Both the position numbers and the translations under genes were made by a program. A stretch of 64,000 nt of DNA, from positions 1,798,001 through 1,862,000 of the forward strand of contig NC_011832.1 in assembly GCF_000021965.1 (NCBI RefSeq), given 5' to 3'. This DNA is from Methanosphaerula palustris E1-9c (GTDB taxonomy: Archaea; Halobacteriota; Methanomicrobia; Methanomicrobiales; Methanospirillaceae). Each line of letters begins with the position of its first letter. Positions within the stretch are counted from its first letter, which is position 1. Of this stretch, positions 9,285 through 17,613 are shown in pieces. The notes under the pieces are model-generated. The model had not been told where the DNA came from. It worked only from the letters and a program-made list of their open reading frames with translations, and did no database searches.

Positions 9285-9625
9285 GATTCGTTCACTTCGA
9301 TCTCAATATTGCTGACCACGATCTCTTTTCCTTTGACGATCTGCGGAAGTCCGCCACACGACGGACAGACAAATTTATTCTCGCCAGAGTAGTTACCGCA
9401 CGAACAGGTCATCACCGGTTTCACCGTTGTGCAGACCAGGTCTGTTCCGGAGAAGAGCGGATCGTCTTCGATGATCAGTTTGAACAGATAGACCACCTGC
9501 TCCGGGTTCACCATGGCAATCTCTCCGACATCGACGTGGATCGTGGTCACCGAGGTTGCGCTGTTCTCCTGCGCTGCTCGTCGTGCAGTCGCATAGATAT
9601 CATAAGCAATGCTGTATTCGTGCAT
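9281..9625 (-). CDS. hypA: Hydrogenase/urease nickel chaperone HypA
   Basis: HypA delivers nickel to the hydrogenase large subunit. The start is fixed at 9625 because the mature N-terminus must be Met-His: the histidine at position 2 and the N-terminal amine bind nickel. The sequence MHEYSIAYDI from this ATG gives exactly that, and AGAGG precedes it. The longer open frame to 9679 would destroy the motif. The zinc site is visible as TCSCG and CPSCGG (two CxC/CxxC pairs) near residues 75-95. The gene is first in hypA-hypE-pyrC; the ACCATATAGTC stretch near 9690-9700 may be its TATA box. Confidence 0.95.
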   Translation of the reverse strand: MHEYSIAYDIYATARRAAQENSATSVTTIHVDVGEIAMVNPEQVVYLFKLIIEDDPLFSGTDLVCTTVKPVMTCSCGNYSGENKFVCPSCGGLPQIVKGKEIVVSNIEIEVNES

Positions 9626-9794
9626 CTTCTCTGACCTCTCTGCCCAAAACCAGGGGTACATCACTGCTGACAGGTGCACCCTGACGACCGACTATATGGT
9701 CCTTCAGAGCGTATTCCCATCCACACAGTAGTATTTGACCGGTGCTCCACTAAAGCGTTCCCAAACGTTGGCAGAAGTTTTTCACTCAGAACGA

Positions 9795-10025
9795 TCAGTC
9801 GCTCTCTTCCATCGCCGCGTAGACCTGCCTGAAGACCTCCAGGGTCTCAAGCCCCTCCTCACGGCTCAACCGCTGGATCGCAAAACCGACGTGGACCAGC
9901 ACATACTCTCCGACCTTGACATCGACGAGGTCCAGCCTGACCTCCTGCTGAAGTTCACCATAATCAACGACACCAATGTTCCCATCCTTGATCTCAATAA
10001 CCTCAGCAGGCACTGCAACACACAT
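9795..10025 (-). CDS. hypC: Hydrogenase assembly chaperone HypC/HybG
   Basis: The 76-residue protein begins MCVAVPAEVIEI, the HypC signature with the essential N-terminal cysteine. That cysteine binds iron with HypD and the hydrogenase precursor. VGEYVLVHVGFAIQ is the second family-typical segment. HypC carries the Fe(CN)2CO unit during NiFe-site assembly. It is separated from hypA by about 170 bases and has a TATA-like CGTTTATTG about 40 bases upstream, so it is likely its own unit. hypB, hypD and hypF are not in the window. Confidence 0.95.
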   Translation of the reverse strand: MCVAVPAEVIEIKDGNIGVVDYGELQQEVRLDLVDVKVGEYVLVHVGFAIQRLSREEGLETLEVFRQVYAAMEESD

Positions 10026-10122
10026 GTTCCAACCTTCATCGATACATTAGTCGATCATAGACAATAAACGCAGTGATACATCTCTCCGAAAGAGAGAATG
10101 CGAAAAAAGAATTCTATTGATA

Positions 10123-10506
10123 TCAAAAGACCGGTTCGGTCAGTGTATCTACGCATGTCTCAGCAAGGGACTCGGAAGGGCCCATGGCCGGCAGGTCTCC
10201 ATTCCCTTCACTCACTACTTCTGACGTCCGATCATTCTGTTCGAGCATCATGGTGGCCGGGTCGATCAGGTCACAATCAGAACAGTCCAGGATGGTCGTG
10301 ACGCACCGTTCCGCCTCTTGCTGTGACTTAAACGTTCCAACAGTCAGATAATCCGGCTGTTCGATATTGCCACACAGCAGATAGTAGCGCCCATCCTGAT
10401 GTCGGATCAGATAGGTGTAGATATCGCAGGTGTTGACATAGATCGGCTCTTCAATGATCTCGTCTCTGCTGTCCTTCTTCGGCCTGATACACTTTAACCA
10501 TACCAT
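10123..10506 (-). CDS. Uncharacterised 127-residue protein
   Basis: I do not recognise this gene. The ribosome site GAGGTGG sits 6 bases before the ATG, so the frame looks real. The N-terminal 80 residues look like a compact domain (VWLKCIRP, then YYLLCGNIEQPDYLTVGTF, then EAERCVTTIL). They include four cysteines, two of them in LDCSDCDL. The last 45 residues are polar and low in hydrophobics, probably disordered. No signal peptide or membrane segment is seen. It sits upstream of hypC on the same strand, about 97 bases away. A link to hydrogenase maturation is possible but is only positional. Confidence 0.55.
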   Translation of the reverse strand: MVWLKCIRPKKDSRDEIIEEPIYVNTCDIYTYLIRHQDGRYYLLCGNIEQPDYLTVGTFKSQQEAERCVTTILDCSDCDLIDPATMMLEQNDRTSEVVSEGNGDLPAMGPSESLAETCVDTLTEPVF

Positions 10507-10718
10507 GCGTTACCACCTCAACGATGTAGTATGTAGCTCCCGGTCACATGCAGAGGATATGACAGCGATTATCGGCATCAAATCCAGTCGATGACTTTGG
10601 AATGCAACAGTACTGATATTGTTCTCCATGGGTAAAAAACCTTCCATACGTCCTTTATATGAGAATTAGACTGAAAATACGTAAGATTTCGTTCGCTTTG
10701 CAAAAAGGAGATATATAT

Positions 10719-10735
10719 TGCAATGCATAATTGCA
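10719..10735. promoter_or_regulatory. Inverted repeat, possible operator
   Basis: TGCAAT and ATTGCA are perfect inverted arms around a 5-base centre, directly after a TATA-like GATATATAT. This is a plausible regulator site overlapping a start of transcription. No cognate regulator is known from the sequence. Confidence 0.3.
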
Positions 10736-10904
10736 TGGCCTTTCCCTCCTGCATAGAAAAAGTACCCATCGCGCAAGATCATCCCACCCCATCAAGAATA
10801 TCACCATCAGTGACAGACTGCTTGAACCAGTCGTGAGAACATGAAAGCAAGGGAATATTCGATCACCCGGCAATCCGGAAAGTCATGTATCTAAATGATG
10901 GATA

Positions 10905-10913
10905 TTTATAAAT
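10905..10913 (+). promoter_or_regulatory. TATA box of the condensation-fold gene
   Basis: TTTATAAAT is centred 26 bases before the ATG at 10935, which predicts a leaderless mRNA and supports that ATG over the TTG at 10929. Confidence 0.6.
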
Positions 10914-10934
10914 CCAGATCATCTTGATTTGGAT

Positions 10935-12170
10935 ATGTACACCCGGGAGGCCTCGAACCTCGATCTATTCACCGATTCTGTCAGACTCATGGGCGATGCC
11001 ACTCTTTGTGCGGTTATCGAGTTCGACAGGAGACTTGACCCCTGCACTCTGGAAGAGGCTGCGCAGGCATGTCTCCGGGCTCACCCAATTCTTCACAGCC
11101 AGCTTGTCCGGGGAAAAGGCACGGTAATCTGGAATATGATTGAACCTGCCCGCATCCCCACCCTGAAAGTGGAAGAATGCGCCGGCAACTATCATCACCT
11201 GGTCATCGGGCCAGTTGATCCATACGGGTCGCTGCAGTTCCGTGTACGTCTGTTGAGAAGAACAGAGGGCGACATCATCGTCATCAACCTTGCTCATGCC
11301 GCAGCTGATGCATACGGCCTTCAAATTCTCACATCACAACTGTTGCAGGAATATCAGAGACCAGGCAGCATCAGTCCCGCTGAAGGAGGGATCCCCGAAC
11401 GCGACACGCTCTGGACCCGTGAATTGGATCCAGAAGAAAAACCTGCACCATCCGAGATGAAGGTGATCAACCCCATGTGGCCCGATCCCTTTGGCACCTC
11501 CCGTAAACCCTCATCGTATCACAGGGATTGGGTCAGCCCCTCAGAATTAGAGAGAGTTCACACACACGTCAGAACACTCGGGGGGACCATCAATGACGCG
11601 GTGATGGCAGCCTATTACCTCTCAATAAGCGACCTCACAGGTCACTGCGAACCGATGGCCATCTTCTTCCCCGTCAACCTTCGCCAGCATCAAAACGATG
11701 GATCCCGGGTGATGAGCAATCAGGCCAATAACGTCTGCTTCATGATGGAGCGCAGGGCAGGAGAGGAGATAGAGGAGATCCTTCCTCGTGTCATTGAGGA
11801 GACAAAAATTCTCAAGGCAGGACGTATCGGCATCGCCGAACAGATTGAGATGGACACGATCTGCGATCCCGAAGGCAGGCGAATAGATCAGATGGTGGAG
11901 GAGATGATCGCCCTGCAGAATATGGGTCTGGCCGATATCTTCATCTCAAATCCCGGACTGTTTAACCTCCCGGATGTTGAAGGGCTCTCTGATGCTTACC
12001 TCTGTTATCCAGGGGGATACATGCCCACAACCTGTTTCATGACCAGTACGTTCCGTGGGAGGATGACGATCACCATGGGGTACCAGAACAGCGATCAGGC
12101 GAGGGAGGGGACACGCAGGGCGATGGATCTCTTTCGACGACATCTCCTATCACTGGTGGATGGAAGTTGA
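10935..12170 (+). CDS. Stand-alone condensation-domain-fold protein (acyltransferase-like)
   Basis: The 411-residue protein looks like a single CoA-dependent acyltransferase-fold unit related to NRPS condensation, PapA and WS/DGAT enzymes. The N-terminal half has LEEAAQACLRAHPILHSQL, typical of these families. NLAHAAADAYG is then a variant of the HHxxxDG active-site motif: the second histidine and the aspartate are kept, while the first histidine and the glycine are replaced. The C-terminal half has TINDAVMAAYYLSI and FFPVNLRQ, as in WS/DGAT and PapA proteins. No carrier-protein or adenylation domain is nearby. It may acylate an alcohol, sugar or lipid; substrate unknown. ATG at 10935 is chosen from the TATA spacing. 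Confidence 0.7.
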   Translation: MYTREASNLDLFTDSVRLMGDATLCAVIEFDRRLDPCTLEEAAQACLRAHPILHSQLVRGKGTVIWNMIEPARIPTLKVEECAGNYHHLVIGPVDPYGSLQFRVRLLRRTEGDIIVINLAHAAADAYGLQILTSQLLQEYQRPGSISPAEGGIPERDTLWTRELDPEEKPAPSEMKVINPMWPDPFGTSRKPSSYHRDWVSPSELERVHTHVRTLGGTINDAVMAAYYLSISDLTGHCEPMAIFFPVNLRQHQNDGSRVMSNQANNVCFMMERRAGEEIEEILPRVIEETKILKAGRIGIAEQIEMDTICDPEGRRIDQMVEEMIALQNMGLADIFISNPGLFNLPDVEGLSDAYLCYPGGYMPTTCFMTSTFRGRMTITMGYQNSDQAREGTRRAMDLFRRHLLSLVDGS

Positions 12171-12316
12171 CCCAACGCCGGAGTATCCATGGATAACTGT
12201 TCGAATCCCCATTTCAAGATAAGACAGCCGGATGAATCCGCCATGAGATCAGGTAGGAACAGTCTAACAACTGGATGAGCATTATTGAGACCCATAAGAA
12301 ATCTAACCAAAACAGA

Positions 12317-12401
12317 CGCCGAGGGAGAGATTTGAACTCTCGAGGTGCCAAGCACCAGTGGCTTTCAAGGCCACCGCCTTCCCGGACTAGACTACCTCGG
12401 C
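12317..12401 (-). tRNA. tRNA-Ser (anticodon TGA)
   Basis: The minus strand folds as a class II tRNA. The acceptor stem GCCGAGG pairs with CCTCGGC, with discriminator G. The anticodon stem-loop is GTGGC-CTTGAAA-GCCAC, with anticodon TGA. There is a long variable arm, and the T arm contains GTTCAAATC. Length is 85 nt, no intron, and no encoded CCA. A TATA-like CTTTTAATTG lies about 35 bases upstream (12433-12442), between the tRNA and the end of polB. Confidence 0.95.
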
Positions 12402-12432
12402 CTTACCTCATGCTATTGGATCTTCTTCAATT

Positions 12433-12442
12433 AAAAGCCTTT
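12433..12442 (-). promoter_or_regulatory. TATA box of tRNA-Ser
   Basis: On the minus strand GGCTTTTAATTG lies about 35 bases before the tRNA 5' end and just after the polB stop codon, a normal position for an archaeal tRNA promoter. Confidence 0.45.
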
Positions 12443-12456
12443 GAAAGATTGATGGC

Positions 12457-14895
12457 TCAGAAACCGAACTGTGCAAGCGTCGTCCTCGACGGGTCTACAT
12501 CCTCCCAGTTCCAGCCAAGTGCTTCGATGATGCGAGTTATCGGCTGTTTAATTGTCTTTTCGAGCATGGTTTCGTAGTCGATGACAAACTCGGATGGCAC
12601 CTGGTCGGCATACTCAAAACAGAGCACATCGGTCTTCGGGTACTTGCCCTTCACCTGTTTGATGTAGACCCGCTTCGGTTTTGACCCCTTACCATACTCC
12701 GTGCCCAGATAACGGTTCGAGTACTTAGCCCCCCTCACTTGCGCATCATCGGTCTCGTACTGGCCGAGCTGCTTTCCGATTCCCCCGGGGATCCCGATCT
12801 CTTCAAGGGGGAACTTCCCGCCCCGGTATCTCCTGATCACATCGCCAAGATAGGATTTGACCGCAGAGTATTCTTCACCAGAGAGGATCATCTCCATCAC
12901 GCGTCGTTGCACGATCTTCGTGATCTGGGGGGAATCACTCCGCTTGATCTCGAAACCGACGATATCGATCTCGTCGACATCCTTCCCCTCCTTCCAGACG
13001 AGATGGCCGGCATACCGCTTCTTCTTCCCGGCCTGGAAGAACCGCAGATAGATCTTTTCAAATTTGATCGAGAAGTAGTGCTTCTCAGCATTGAGGACGG
13101 TCCGCGAGAAGAGACCGTAACTCTCGTTCAGTTTCTGCTCGATGGCGCGTGCATTTCTGATCGTCGTCTCCTTATCACCAGGAGGGAGCTGGATCATACA
13201 TGAATCGGTATCGCCGTACAGGACACGGTACCCCATCCCCTCGATCACCTGCCTGGTGTGCTCGATGATCGCCCGCCCGACTGCGGTGACTGCAGCTCCG
13301 ATCTCACGATCATAGAGCCTGAACCGGACATACCCGCTGACACCGTAGTAACTATTCATGATCACCTTCAGCGCGTTCTGCTGTAGATCGTAGAGCAGGT
13401 ACTCGTCGGACCCGAATGGAAAGGTGTTCCGAAGACGTTTCTTCTCGTCTCGTTCAACAAGCAACTCGCTGATGATCGACCGGGTCAATCCGTCGGGAGC
13501 AGATCTGAAATGAATACCATTGGGAGCCCGCAGTTCCCCGTCGGGATCCTTGGTCTCAGGGGAGGCGTTGATCGTCATCATCGCCATTGGATAGAGGGAC
13601 TTCAGGTCGAGGACCACCACATTCTCGCGCACCCCCCGGGAAGGATCAAAGACGGTGGCACCCTCGAACTCTTCGGCCACCACCGCCCCCTTCGAAGGGA
13701 GGATGAACCTGCCAAAAGCCTTACGAAGGATATAAATGTCGATCACATTCGAGGAATTGACCGTCTTATCGAGCGGGCAACCGACGTACCGTGCGATCTC
13801 CCGGTAGAAACTGATGATATGATCCTTCTGATCGATCCCGGTGCAGAGGACGACATCCTTGCGATTGTAAGCGACCAGCGTGGCTGGGTCGGTCTTCCAG
13901 AGCGAACTGATCGTGCCGGTGTACCGGAGTTTGGTCTCTCCAAGCTCACTCTCAGCCACGGCATCGAGCCGGTAGGATTCACGCCGGGACGGATGCATCT
14001 TCTTATAGGCTGCGAGAAGGTCGAAGAGCACCCTGCCACGCAGCGCATTGCGCTCGGTGTACCCCGGCAACCGGGAGAGTCGGGTCGGGGTGATCGTGAG
14101 GTGCTCCATCCTGTTCATGAGATAGGGAATATCAAAGTCGACGATGTTCCAGCCGCTCATAATATCCGGATCCTTCTCGGTGATATAGGCGATCAACCCT
14201 TCGAAGAGGGCCTGTTCTGTTTGATAACAGATCAGTGTCTGCTGTGGATCAACAGGGTCTGCCGGCGCCGTCGTTCCTTCTGCCAGGAGAAGAAGGGTCG
14301 TATAGTGATCATCGTATGAGTCGTGGCAGGTGATACAGATCACAGCATCTCGTTGTGGATCAGGGAATCCCCGCTCATCTTCACACTCGATATCCAGAAA
14401 ACATACCCTGGCCGGCACATCGATCGAGACCGGACTGATCTCAGAGAAGTCGACATCACAGGAGGGAACCCTGACCCCGTCTCTCAGGTCCGCATCGATC
14501 AAAAACCTGGTCGCAAAGGGGATATCAGCTTCGAAGTGGCGGTAATCCCCCCTCACCTCCCGCACATCCCCGGGCCGTCGGGTATAGAGTCGGATCAGCG
14601 GCTCACCCCGAATCGAAGGGTAGGTAGTCCCCTGCTCCGCCTCTACTCCAACCGGGAGCGGAATCTGGTTGACCTGAGCAACAGGAGCATAGAAATACGG
14701 CCGAAATCCGTGCACCACTATCTGGACCGCTCCCCTCTGTTGATCCCTTCCAAAGATATGGATCAGAGGACCGGCAGCAGTATTGCTATATTCCACCTGG
14801 ATGATCGCAATATCGCGACCATCGCAGGTAACACCTCCATCCACATCAGAGGTCAAGATTTTGACAGAGCCCCTGGACAAACGCCCCTGCTGCAT
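12457..14895 (-). CDS. polB: Family-B DNA polymerase
   Basis: This is a replicative/repair polymerase with 3'-5' exonuclease. The exonuclease motifs are present: CFLDIECEDE (ExoI), WNIVDFDIPYL (ExoII) and YNRKDVVLC (ExoIII). So are the polymerase motifs: DLKSLYPMAM (A), KVIMNSYYGVSGY (B) and YGDTDSCM (C). All catalytic acidic residues are present. No intein is seen although motifs A and C are common insertion sites. The C-terminal TTLAQFGF could be a PCNA-binding motif. The start is uncertain: the frame is open to 15048. ATG 14895 (812 residues) overlaps mdh by 50 bases; ATG 14919 or a TTG start further in are alternatives. Confidence 0.95.
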   Translation of the reverse strand: MQQGRLSRGSVKILTSDVDGGVTCDGRDIAIIQVEYSNTAAGPLIHIFGRDQQRGAVQIVVHGFRPYFYAPVAQVNQIPLPVGVEAEQGTTYPSIRGEPLIRLYTRRPGDVREVRGDYRHFEADIPFATRFLIDADLRDGVRVPSCDVDFSEISPVSIDVPARVCFLDIECEDERGFPDPQRDAVICITCHDSYDDHYTTLLLLAEGTTAPADPVDPQQTLICYQTEQALFEGLIAYITEKDPDIMSGWNIVDFDIPYLMNRMEHLTITPTRLSRLPGYTERNALRGRVLFDLLAAYKKMHPSRRESYRLDAVAESELGETKLRYTGTISSLWKTDPATLVAYNRKDVVLCTGIDQKDHIISFYREIARYVGCPLDKTVNSSNVIDIYILRKAFGRFILPSKGAVVAEEFEGATVFDPSRGVRENVVVLDLKSLYPMAMMTINASPETKDPDGELRAPNGIHFRSAPDGLTRSIISELLVERDEKKRLRNTFPFGSDEYLLYDLQQNALKVIMNSYYGVSGYVRFRLYDREIGAAVTAVGRAIIEHTRQVIEGMGYRVLYGDTDSCMIQLPPGDKETTIRNARAIEQKLNESYGLFSRTVLNAEKHYFSIKFEKIYLRFFQAGKKKRYAGHLVWKEGKDVDEIDIVGFEIKRSDSPQITKIVQRRVMEMILSGEEYSAVKSYLGDVIRRYRGGKFPLEEIGIPGGIGKQLGQYETDDAQVRGAKYSNRYLGTEYGKGSKPKRVYIKQVKGKYPKTDVLCFEYADQVPSEFVIDYETMLEKTIKQPITRIIEALGWNWEDVDPSRTTLAQFGF

Positions 14896-15712
14896 CGAAT
14901 TTCTGCTGCTCCCAACCATCCAGGGGCCACTCCTCGATCGTCCTGATCCCCTCCTTTCCAATCTGAACGGGCACACCAAGCGAGCAACGATCGAGGCCGT
15001 ACTCTCCGTCAAGGACTGCCGAGCAGGGGATGGTCTGACGGCTATCACACAGGATCTGGCGAATTAGATCTATGATATGATAGGCTGGCCCAAAGACCGT
15101 ACCTCCTTTCCCATTGATCACCTCCATGCTCGATCCACGCAACTCTGTCAGGATCTCCTCCCGCATCTCCGGCAGGACACCTTCACTGATCCTGCCAAAG
15201 ACAGGTACCTGGTGTTCGCCATGCTCCCCAAACACCCAACCCTCTCCAGATAGGCACCGCTCGGAGAGCGCGAGATTGAACCGTGCACTGTCCAGTTGTC
15301 CGCCAAACCCGATGCACCGGTGCCGATCGATTCCGGACTTATTACAGAGATAATAGTTGTTGACATCCATCGGGTTGGTGACCGTGATCAGAATGCCATC
15401 AAACCTGCTCAACGTCCGGATGGCCGCATCTGCCACCGGAAGGTTAGCAGAGAGAAGGTCAGCCCGGGTTTTTATCAAAGGATTCCGAGGTGAACCTGCA
15501 GCAAAAAGACAGATGTCTGCGCTCTCAGCGGCCCTCGAATCAGTACTGACCTCGATATCAAGGCCTGTGTGGAGGAGGTCCAACCGTTGCGCCTCAAGGA
15601 GTGGAACAGAGGTGTCATGCAGGATCAATTCGTCGACGAGTCCGAGAACTGATGCTAAAAAGGCCACTTCGCCGCCGATCTTACCGACTCCCATCACACA
15701 GAGCCTTGTCAT
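14846..15712 (-). CDS. mdh: Malate dehydrogenase (LDH/MDH superfamily)
   Basis: The 288-residue enzyme interconverts malate and oxaloacetate, here probably in the partial reductive TCA route used by methanogens for biosynthesis. It has the Rossmann motif MGVGKIGGEVAFLA at the N-terminus, the substrate-arginine segment SPRNPLIKTRADLL, TNPMDVNNY, and the catalytic histidine in GEHGEHQVPVFG. Lactate dehydrogenase cannot be excluded from motifs alone, but methanogen homologues are MDH. A TATA-like ATATTTATTG about 29 bases upstream suggests a leaderless mRNA. The gene is followed by polB, whose start lies within the mdh end. Confidence 0.88.
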   Translation of the reverse strand: MTRLCVMGVGKIGGEVAFLASVLGLVDELILHDTSVPLLEAQRLDLLHTGLDIEVSTDSRAAESADICLFAAGSPRNPLIKTRADLLSANLPVADAAIRTLSRFDGILITVTNPMDVNNYYLCNKSGIDRHRCIGFGGQLDSARFNLALSERCLSGEGWVFGEHGEHQVPVFGRISEGVLPEMREEILTELRGSSMEVINGKGGTVFGPAYHIIDLIRQILCDSRQTIPCSAVLDGEYGLDRCSLGVPVQIGKEGIRTIEEWPLDGWEQQKFDAAGAFVQGLCQNLDL

Positions 15713-15736
15713 GTATCAGTATTTGCGTGTACAAAC

Positions 15737-15746
15737 AATAAATATT
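15737..15746 (-). promoter_or_regulatory. TATA box of mdh
   Basis: On the minus strand ATATTTATTG is centred about 29 bases before the mdh ATG at 15712, the spacing expected for a leaderless archaeal transcript. Confidence 0.5.
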
Positions 15747-15834
15747 GGTAACCGGGATGGAGCGAAGATCTGAATGAACCTGGAGAAAGCAGGAGACACA
15801 GATTAATTACCCCTGAACGGTGATCTTCTTCCTA

Positions 15835-16722
15835 ATGTGTGTTCTACGATCTGGCCCGGTCAGGGCAGGAGGGGTCGCCCTCACCAACCATCTGATCCTC
15901 GCTGCCGGAGTCCTCGGCACCACAGGTGCGTCACTTCGGCGGATACTTCGGTCAGGTGCCGGCGGAGTAGTGACCAAGTCGATCGGTCCATCTCCGATGT
16001 CCGGGCATCCGGGACCGTGCCTGGCAGTACTTGAAGATGGAATATTGAACGCGATGGGCCTTCCCAACCCCTCTTCTGAATTCACCGAGGAACTGGGTGC
16101 CGTTGCCGGCGAACCGGTCATCGCCTCGATCTTCGGGGGTTCACCCGAAGAGTTCAAGACAGTTGCAGGATGGTTTGCCGGAAAGGTCAGTGGATTCGAA
16201 CTCAATCTGAGTTGTCCGCATGCAGAGGGGTATGGAGCTGCCCTCGGCAGCGATCCGTCACTGGTCGAAGAGTGCACCCGGGCAGTCGCATCCTACAACC
16301 TCCCGACCTGGGTGAAATTGACCCCGAATGTAACCGACATCACCATCTACGGCAGAGCAGCAGAGAGAGGCGGAGCAACGGCCCTGGTTGCGATCAATAC
16401 GGTGAAGGCGATGCGGATCTCCCCTGAACTCCGCAGGCCTGTGCTGGGGCACGGATATGGTGGCCTCTCCGGAAATGCAATCCTTCCTATCGCGGTCAGA
16501 TGCGTCTACGAACTCTACGAGGCCTGCTCCATCCCGATCATCGGGTGCGGGGGGATCTCCTCGGCCAGGGATGTCCTTGAGATGATGATGGCCGGTGCTA
16601 CGGCCGTCGAGATCGGCAGTGCCGTCCTCTCGGACCAGCAGATCTTCAGATCGATAGAACGGGAGCTCTATGCCCCCGATGGAGAAGACCCGACAACCAT
16701 TGTGGGGTGTGCCCATGTCTGA
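15835..16722 (+). CDS. pyrD: Dihydroorotate dehydrogenase, catalytic subunit (class 1B)
   Basis: The FMN enzyme oxidises dihydroorotate to orotate. The 295-residue TIM-barrel protein has ELNLSCPHAEGYG (substrate and active-site region), WVKLTPNVTDI, NTVKAMR, GGLSGNAILPIA, and the phosphate-binding CGGISSARD followed by GATAVEIGSA. Pairing with pyrK directly downstream marks it as class 1B, which passes electrons to NAD through PyrK. The ATG at 15835 is favoured because GGTGAT lies 10 bases upstream; an in-frame GTG at 15820 overlaps that ribosome site. Confidence 0.93.
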   Translation: MCVLRSGPVRAGGVALTNHLILAAGVLGTTGASLRRILRSGAGGVVTKSIGPSPMSGHPGPCLAVLEDGILNAMGLPNPSSEFTEELGAVAGEPVIASIFGGSPEEFKTVAGWFAGKVSGFELNLSCPHAEGYGAALGSDPSLVEECTRAVASYNLPTWVKLTPNVTDITIYGRAAERGGATALVAINTVKAMRISPELRRPVLGHGYGGLSGNAILPIAVRCVYELYEACSIPIIGCGGISSARDVLEMMMAGATAVEIGSAVLSDQQIFRSIERELYAPDGEDPTTIVGCAHV

Positions 16723-17512
16723 ACCGAATCCGCATAGAAAAATTTGCACTCCCAGTATAGCGGTGACCATCACCGAAACGATACAGGAGACTCCCTCCGT
16801 GAAGACCTTCCGCTTTGACCGGAAATTCCCATCAGAGGCGGGCCAGTTCGTGATGGTCTGGGTACCCGGGGTGGATGAGGTGCCAATGGCCCTCTCATCG
16901 AACGACTCGATCACCGTCCAGAAGGTCGGAGATGCAACGGAGGCTCTCTTTGCCCTGAGTCGGGGAGAACAGATCGGGATCCGCGGCCCATACGGAAATG
17001 GATTCCCAACAGCAGAAAGAACTCTGGCTGTGGCTGGGGGGATCGGGGCGGCGCCCCTGTTTCCGATAGCCATGGCCAACAGGGTGACAACGTTTCTGCT
17101 GGGCGCTCGAACCACTGAAGAACTCCCATTTAGGACGGCCCTTCAACAGTGTACAGACCTCCGTATAGCCACTGACGATGGTTCTGCCGGCTATCACGGA
17201 TTTGTGCCGGCCCTCTTCGATGGACTGGATCTTGACTCGTATGACCAGATCTGTGTCTGCGGACCGGAATTGATGATGAAAGCGGTTCTCGACCGGCTCA
17301 CGGCCCTACAGGTGCTCGATCGGGCGTATTTCAGTCTGCACCGGTACATGAAGTGCGGGGTAGGAGTCTGTGGGTCCTGCTGCATCGATCCTGAGGGAAT
17401 CTGCGTCTGTCGGGAAGGACCGGTCTTCTCCGGAGAACGGCTGATTCAAAGCGAGTTTGGGAACTACAGCAGGAATGCCAGCGGACAGCGTATTCACCTC
17501 GGTCGGAGGTAA
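16715..17512 (+). CDS. pyrK: Dihydroorotate dehydrogenase electron-transfer subunit
   Basis: This iron-sulfur flavoprotein of about 265 residues couples PyrD to NAD. It has a ferredoxin-reductase FAD domain (AGQFVMVWVPG, then MALSSND) and an NAD domain (GGIGAAPLFPIA, later CGPELMMKAV). The C-terminal [2Fe-2S] cluster motif has cysteines in MKCGVGVCGSCC and a fourth in the following GICVCREGP. ATG 16715 overlaps the pyrD stop by 8 bases and follows GGGGTG, so it is preferred over the earlier 16670 start. The following gene has its own promoter. Confidence 0.93.
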   Translation: MSEPNPHRKICTPSIAVTITETIQETPSVKTFRFDRKFPSEAGQFVMVWVPGVDEVPMALSSNDSITVQKVGDATEALFALSRGEQIGIRGPYGNGFPTAERTLAVAGGIGAAPLFPIAMANRVTTFLLGARTTEELPFRTALQQCTDLRIATDDGSAGYHGFVPALFDGLDLDSYDQICVCGPELMMKAVLDRLTALQVLDRAYFSLHRYMKCGVGVCGSCCIDPEGICVCREGPVFSGERLIQSEFGNYSRNASGQRIHLGRR

Positions 17513-17562
17513 AAAACACCCCCTTCGTATAGTTTAAATCAGATTCGATCGAAATTAGATTA

Positions 17563-17572
17563 GTTATAAAAT
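17563..17572 (+). promoter_or_regulatory. TATA box of the SAM synthetase-his operon
   Basis: GTTATAAAAT is centred about 46 bases before the ATG at 17614, predicting a short leader that contains the GAGGG ribosome site. Confidence 0.55.
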
Positions 17573-17613
17573 TATCAGTCATTTTTAGGATTACTTAAAA
17601 GATGAGGGATTCA

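Larger units (their letters stand above)
10507..10934. other. 428-base non-coding stretch with promoter-like and palindromic sequence
   Basis: I see no convincing gene here. It holds an AT-rich promoter-like element (AAAAAGGAGATATATAT near 10703-10718) followed at once by the inverted repeat TGCAAT-GCATA-ATTGCA at 10719-10735. At the right end there is a good TATA box (10905-10913) for the following gene. A 37-codon frame from 10724 follows the first element; it has no recognisable features. Confidence 0.4.

Noticed and set aside
12317-12401. Integration site at tRNA-Ser
   Set aside because: I find no integrase gene and no repeated tRNA 3' end near the tRNA; neighbours are housekeeping genes.
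13510-14319. 269-codon plus-strand frame opposite polB
   Set aside because: Antisense to the exonuclease and polymerase motifs of polB; no recognisable domain.
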